NCBI GenBank assembly: GCA_016935955.1
Contig: JAFGPY010000260.1
Span: 1 to 16,381 of the forward strand
Direction of reading: 5' to 3'
Length of the DNA: 16,381 bases
DNA from: Planctomycetota bacterium
GTDB lineage: Bacteria > Planctomycetota > Phycisphaerae > FEN-1346 > JAACEH01
Shown here: positions 13,100 through 16,381 of the stretch, one piece after another
Position numbering within the stretch: the first letter of the stretch is position 1
Layout: the number at the start of each line of letters is the position of its first letter
Notes under the pieces: generated by a model
Seen by the model: the letters and a program-made list of their open reading frames with translations, nothing else
What the model was told of the DNA's origin: nothing
Databases searched by the model: none
Made by a program: the position numbers and the translations under genes

Positions 13100-14539
13100 T
13101 CACCACGGCGCCAGGCGCGGCGGCAGGGGGTCGACGGTCCAGGCCATGCGGTCGGTCAGGCGCTTGAGCATCTCAATCTTCACGGCGGCTGCGGCCGGAT
13201 CGTTCCACAGATTGCGCGTCTCGCCGGGATCATTCTGCAGGTCGTACAGCTCGCCGACCTCCTGCCCGTGCTGGACGACCAGCTTGTGCGTCGCGGTGCG
13301 GACCATGGTGGCGTGGGCCTGGGGATCGGTGTGACTGTGGCCCGAGTTGTAGAACTCCGAGTAGATGTCGTCGCGGTGACTCTCCAGCGGCGCGCCGCCG
13401 GTCAGCATCGGCCAGAGCGACCGCCCTTGCATGCCCGGGTGCCTCTGGAGGCCCGCGGCCTCCAACAATGTCGGGGCCAGGTCCACCAGTTCCACGAGGG
13501 CCGGCGACGCGCGGTTGCCCGCCATGCGCCTCGGGCACGAGACCACGAGCGGCACGCGGATCGACGGCTCGTAAAAGTGCGGCCCCTTGCAGTAGATGCC
13601 GTGATCGCCGAGCAGCTCGCCGTGGTCCGACGTGAAGACGACCAGCGTGTTGTCGAGCTGGCCCGTCTCGCGGAGCGTCTGGAGGATGCGGCCGACCTGG
13701 AAATCGATCAGGCCGACCATGGCCCAGTAGGCGGCCCGCACCAGGCGATGGTCGTCGTCGCTCATCTGGTCGAAGGGATAGAGGCCCGGCACGTTGTAGG
13801 CCGCGCGGTGGTCGAGTTGCTGGAACAGCGGCTTGTCGTCGAGTTCGCCCGGCGTGTAGCTCGGCAGCGGGAGGTCCTTCAGGCGATCGACGTAGCGGCG
13901 CAGGTATTCCTCCGGCGGATCGAACGGATGGTGCGGGTCGAAGATGCCGCAGAAGCACAGCCACGGCGAGTCGCCGATGGCATGCTCGGTGATGAAACGC
14001 ATCGTCCGCTCGGCGCACCACGTGGTCTGGTGATGCTCGACGGGCATGCTCGTTTGCACGTACTTCGACCCGGCGAACGGCGTCCGCTTATACTCCAGGT
14101 CGCGCAGATGCAACCAGTGTGTGTAACCGTCGGCCATGCCGTGGCCCGGTCCGGCCGACCAGCGCCATTCCTCGAACCCGTCCTTGACGCGGTGCTCGCC
14201 TTCGGGGAAGTAGTTCGGATGGACGGGGGCCAGGTGGAGCTTGCCCACCAGGCCGCACTTGTACCCGTGGCGGGCCAGCAGCCGCGTCACCAGCACCTCG
14301 CCGGCCGGGATCATCTGCCCGTTCTGCCGGCAGCGCGTGGTCCGCGGGTAGCGGCCGGTCATCAGGGCCGCGCGGCTCGGCGTGCACACGGGGTTCTGGC
14401 AGTAGGCGTGATCGAACCTGACGCCCGAGCCGGCGAGCCGGTCCAGATTCGGTGTCAGAACGAACGGGTTGCCGTAGCACCCGAGGGTGTCCCATCGCTG
14501 CTGATCGGTGACGATCCAGAGGATGTTCGGCCGGCTCAT
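13100..14539 (-). CDS. Type I sulfatase (formylglycine-dependent)
   Basis: The 479-residue product shows the whole S1 sulfatase pattern: NILWIVTDQQRWD (metal-binding Asp12 and neighbours), the maturation motif VCTPSRAALMTGR with Cys52, Pro54 and Arg56, VGKLHL (Lys100, His102), FDPHHPFDPP (His203, His204), and TSDHGELLGDHG (Asp305, His306) followed by YEPSIRVPLVV. Cys52 must be oxidised to formylglycine by a sulfatase-maturating enzyme, which is not encoded in the window. It would remove a sulfate ester from a sugar. Unlike most neighbours it has no signal peptide at the chosen start, since NILWIVTDQQ must lie near the N-terminus, so it probably acts in the cytosol on imported oligosaccharides. 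It starts 30 nt after the lipoprotein gene and is probably the third gene of an operon with GH2. Confidence 0.92.
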   Translation of the reverse strand: MSRPNILWIVTDQQRWDTLGCYGNPFVLTPNLDRLAGSGVRFDHAYCQNPVCTPSRAALMTGRYPRTTRCRQNGQMIPAGEVLVTRLLARHGYKCGLVGKLHLAPVHPNYFPEGEHRVKDGFEEWRWSAGPGHGMADGYTHWLHLRDLEYKRTPFAGSKYVQTSMPVEHHQTTWCAERTMRFITEHAIGDSPWLCFCGIFDPHHPFDPPEEYLRRYVDRLKDLPLPSYTPGELDDKPLFQQLDHRAAYNVPGLYPFDQMSDDDHRLVRAAYWAMVGLIDFQVGRILQTLRETGQLDNTLVVFTSDHGELLGDHGIYCKGPHFYEPSIRVPLVVSCPRRMAGNRASPALVELVDLAPTLLEAAGLQRHPGMQGRSLWPMLTGGAPLESHRDDIYSEFYNSGHSHTDPQAHATMVRTATHKLVVQHGQEVGELYDLQNDPGETRNLWNDPAAAAVKIEMLKRLTDRMAWTVDPLPPRLAPW

Positions 14540-14569
14540 GATCGGCTGCCCTGTGGGCCGCGGAAAGGG

Positions 14570-15028
14570 TCAGGGAGTCTCCGGCTCGGCCCGCGACATG
14601 GCCGTCCAGCGATTCGCGCCGCGCTCGCCCTCGCCGCCGAAGATGCCAATCTGTCCGTTGTTGGGATTCTTGAAGACCCAGAACGTGGGCACGGCCCCGG
14701 GCGCGCTGTAGGCCTGCCAGCCGGCGAACTTCAGGTCGGCACCGTCCAGCCGCCACGTCCCTGTGACCCGCTTGGCGATCCCTTCATCGCCCCCGAAGAT
14801 CTCCTCGGTGAATTTCCCGTCCGCGCCGAGTGTCAGCCGGAATCCGTTGCCGTTCTCGTCGTAGTAGTTCCACGCCCCGGCCAGATCGGCCGCCGTCGCC
14901 GCAGTGTACGGCTCAGGTCCCCACGACAGGTCCGGCAACTGGTAATCTTCCCCGCATCCGCCGACGATCGTCGCCACGAGTGCAACAACCAGTGCCGCCG
15001 TCATTCGGAACGCCGAGGATCTCGTCAT
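14570..15028 (-). CDS. Small lipoprotein, possibly lipocalin-like
   Basis: The product has 152 residues. The N-terminus (MTRSSAFRMT, then a hydrophobic run) ends in the lipobox TIVGGC, with Cys25 the likely lipidated residue. The mature part has the rhythm LAGAWNYYDENGNGFRLTLG, then GKFTEEIF, then TGTWRLDGADLKF, which resembles small beta-barrel, lipocalin-like domains that begin with a GxW turn; this is a weak resemblance, not a firm call. Its start overlaps the GH2 stop codon by 4 nt (ATGA), so translation is probably coupled. The position between GH2 and the sulfatase suggests a surface-exposed or periplasmic part of the same pathway, perhaps sugar binding. Confidence 0.75.
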   Translation of the reverse strand: MTRSSAFRMTAALVVALVATIVGGCGEDYQLPDLSWGPEPYTAATAADLAGAWNYYDENGNGFRLTLGADGKFTEEIFGGDEGIAKRVTGTWRLDGADLKFAGWQAYSAPGAVPTFWVFKNPNNGQIGIFGGEGERGANRWTAMSRAEPETP

Positions 15029-16381
15029 CGCTTGCCCTCCCTATCTGGTCCGTTGTCGTGGCCACCGGATGCCGTGCGCCGCTCGATGGCCGCCGGCCGC
15101 TGCTGAATGGCCCGCAACCGCGACACGTCGAACTTCGCCGCGCGGTCGAACCCGTACAGCCCGTTCTGTTCCTGGTACACGTCCGTCAACTCCGTGTAAC
15201 AATAACCGCAAAGGGCGGCGTTGTCCAGCAGCGCCCCGCACAGCCCTTCGAATCGTTCGTAGAACTCGTCGACGGTTCGCGGCCGCTGACCGTAGCCCCA
15301 GCTCGATTCGTCCGGCGGCGCACCGGGCTGCCACCACGTGCCGCCAAACTCGCTGACCATCACCGGCTGGCCGCGCCAGGGAATCGACCACGGCTGCCCG
15401 TCCTTGCCCGTGTTGACGAACAGTTGCCCCTGACTCGTGGCGTCGTGCCGCGCGCGGAACAGTGCCACGTCCTGCGAGTAGTCGTGCGAATCGTAGACGT
15501 CGGCCTCCGGCACACGGTGGGAGTAGCCCGAGGCGTCGATCACGGGCCGCGTGGCGTCCATGGCCCGGGTGGCCAGGAACATGCCGCGCGTCACGTCGTC
15601 CAGCGTGGTGATCTCGTCGGTGGTCTCCTGGCAGGTCTCGTTCAGCGGACACCAGCCGACGATCGACGGGTGCGAGTAGTCGCGGGCCAGGGCCTCGAGC
15701 CACTGGGTGACGTAGGCCGCGTCGGGCTCCTGCCAAGGGCGTCCGTCGCGGTCGCTGCGGCAACCCCAGTCGGGGAACTCGCCCCAGACGAGGTAGCCCA
15801 TGCGGTCGGCGTGGTAGAGAAAGCGTTCCTCGAAGACCTTCTGGTGCAGCCGCGCGCCGTTGAAACCCACGGCCAGGCTCAGCTCGATGTCGCGCCACAG
15901 GGCCTCGTCGCTCGGGGCGGTCATGATGCCGTCCGGGTAGTAGCCCTGGTCGAGCACCAGCCGCTGGAAGATCGTCCGGCCGTTGATGAGAATGGCCGGC
16001 CCGTCGATCGTCACGCTCCGCAGCCCCGCGTAGCTGGTGGCCCGGTCCACGGTCGCGCCGTCGGCGTTCAGCAGCTCGATCTCCAGATCGTACAGGTGCG
16101 GGTCGTCGGGCGACCAGAGCCGCACGCGGTCGGCGGGAATCTCCAGAACCAGTCGCGGGATAAAGTCGCTCGCGGCGTCGCACTCGGCCATGGCCGCGCA
16201 GCCCCGGGCGTCGCCCAGCATGGCCCGCACCCGAAGGCCGCGACGGTCGCCGACGAGCGGCTGCTCCACGATCAGCCGCGAGCCGCCCACGTCCGGCGTG
16301 ATCCGCGGACGCTCCAGGCGGCAGGCCGCCGGCACCGGCTCCAGCCAGACCGTCTGCCAGATGCCGGTCGTCCGCGTGTAG
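15025..16381 (-). CDS. Glycoside hydrolase family 2, C-terminal part
   Basis: The gene runs off the right edge; 451 residues are inside the window. The visible N-terminal piece YTRTTGIWQTVWLEPVP is the hallmark end of the GH2 sugar-binding domain, followed by the immunoglobulin-like sandwich (LWSPDDPHLYDLEIELL, YAGLRSVTIDGPAILINGR) and the TIM barrel. In the barrel, GWCPLNETCQ carries the acid/base Glu (codon 15639-15637) and VMVSEFGGTWW the nucleophile Glu (15351-15349). The ending QEQNGLYGFDRAAKFDV is also typical. Members are beta-galactosidases, beta-glucuronidases, beta-mannosidases and others; next to lyases and a sulfatase, a uronic-acid or galactose substrate is possible but not shown. 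A GTG at 16335 is not the start because conserved family sequence continues upstream. A signal peptide, if present, lies outside the window. Confidence 0.9.
   Translation of the reverse strand, partial: YTRTTGIWQTVWLEPVPAACRLERPRITPDVGGSRLIVEQPLVGDRRGLRVRAMLGDARGCAAMAECDAASDFIPRLVLEIPADRVRLWSPDDPHLYDLEIELLNADGATVDRATSYAGLRSVTIDGPAILINGRTIFQRLVLDQGYYPDGIMTAPSDEALWRDIELSLAVGFNGARLHQKVFEERFLYHADRMGYLVWGEFPDWGCRSDRDGRPWQEPDAAYVTQWLEALARDYSHPSIVGWCPLNETCQETTDEITTLDDVTRGMFLATRAMDATRPVIDASGYSHRVPEADVYDSHDYSQDVALFRARHDATSQGQLFVNTGKDGQPWSIPWRGQPVMVSEFGGTWWQPGAPPDESSWGYGQRPRTVDEFYERFEGLCGALLDNAALCGYCYTELTDVYQEQNGLYGFDRAAKFDVSRLRAIQQRPAAIERRTASGGHDNGPDREGKR

Noticed and set aside
13031..15106. 691-residue plus-strand open frame
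   Set aside because: It lies opposite the sulfatase and lipoprotein genes, whose motifs are clear; its translation is shadow-like.
15025..16335. GTG at 16335 as the GH2 start
   Set aside because: The conserved block TTGIWQTVWLEP continues in frame upstream to the edge of the window, so the GTG is internal.

Overview
This 16.4 kb window is high-GC bacterial DNA whose gene content fits a planctomycete or a close PVC-type relative. The grounds are three heparinase II/III-family proteins, a type I sulfatase and a family 2 glycoside hydrolase in one short stretch, almost every product with an export signal, no SusC/SusD pair, and spacers full of palindromes. This is a judgement from gene content; there is no rRNA or ribosomal marker to test it.

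Layout, left to right. Bases 1-884 (+) hold the 3' end of a membrane glycosyltransferase of the ArnT/PMT (GT39) type. Then come a DinB-like metal-site protein (1144-1650, +), an exported protein with a Pro/Ala/Thr-rich linker and a TPR-like end (1887-2921, +), and a divergent heparinase II/III-like lipoprotein (3113-5398, +). A small 3' fragment of a second such gene follows (about 5531-5611). Next is a SIR2-like protein with visibly lower GC (5643-6701, +), then a second, canonical heparinase II/III-family enzyme (6923-9331, +). The strand then switches, and the plus and minus genes converge at 9332-9388. On the minus strand a third heparinase II/III-family protein (12679 to 10796) is followed by a PDZ/S41-like/SnoaL-like protein whose protease catalytic Ser and Lys are both replaced (10741 to 9389). 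A second minus-strand cluster runs from the right edge: GH2 (edge to 15025), a small lipoprotein overlapping it by 4 nt (15028 to 14570), and a sulfatase (14539 to 13100).

Taken together, the right two thirds look like an accessory locus for breaking down a sulfated, uronic-acid-containing polysaccharide: lyases cut the chain, the sulfatase removes sulfate, and GH2 trims the oligosaccharides. The actual substrate cannot be read from sequence. The SIR2-like gene does not fit this theme and looks like an acquired, possibly defence-related gene.

The most striking non-coding signal is a set of about 15 short hairpins confined to the spacers. They keep common flanks (GGGTGCCATG, CATGCCACCC, or CTACA) while the stem changes from copy to copy and stays self-complementary. 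The spacer 12680-13099 consists almost entirely of them. No tRNA, rRNA, CRISPR array or transposase gene was seen.
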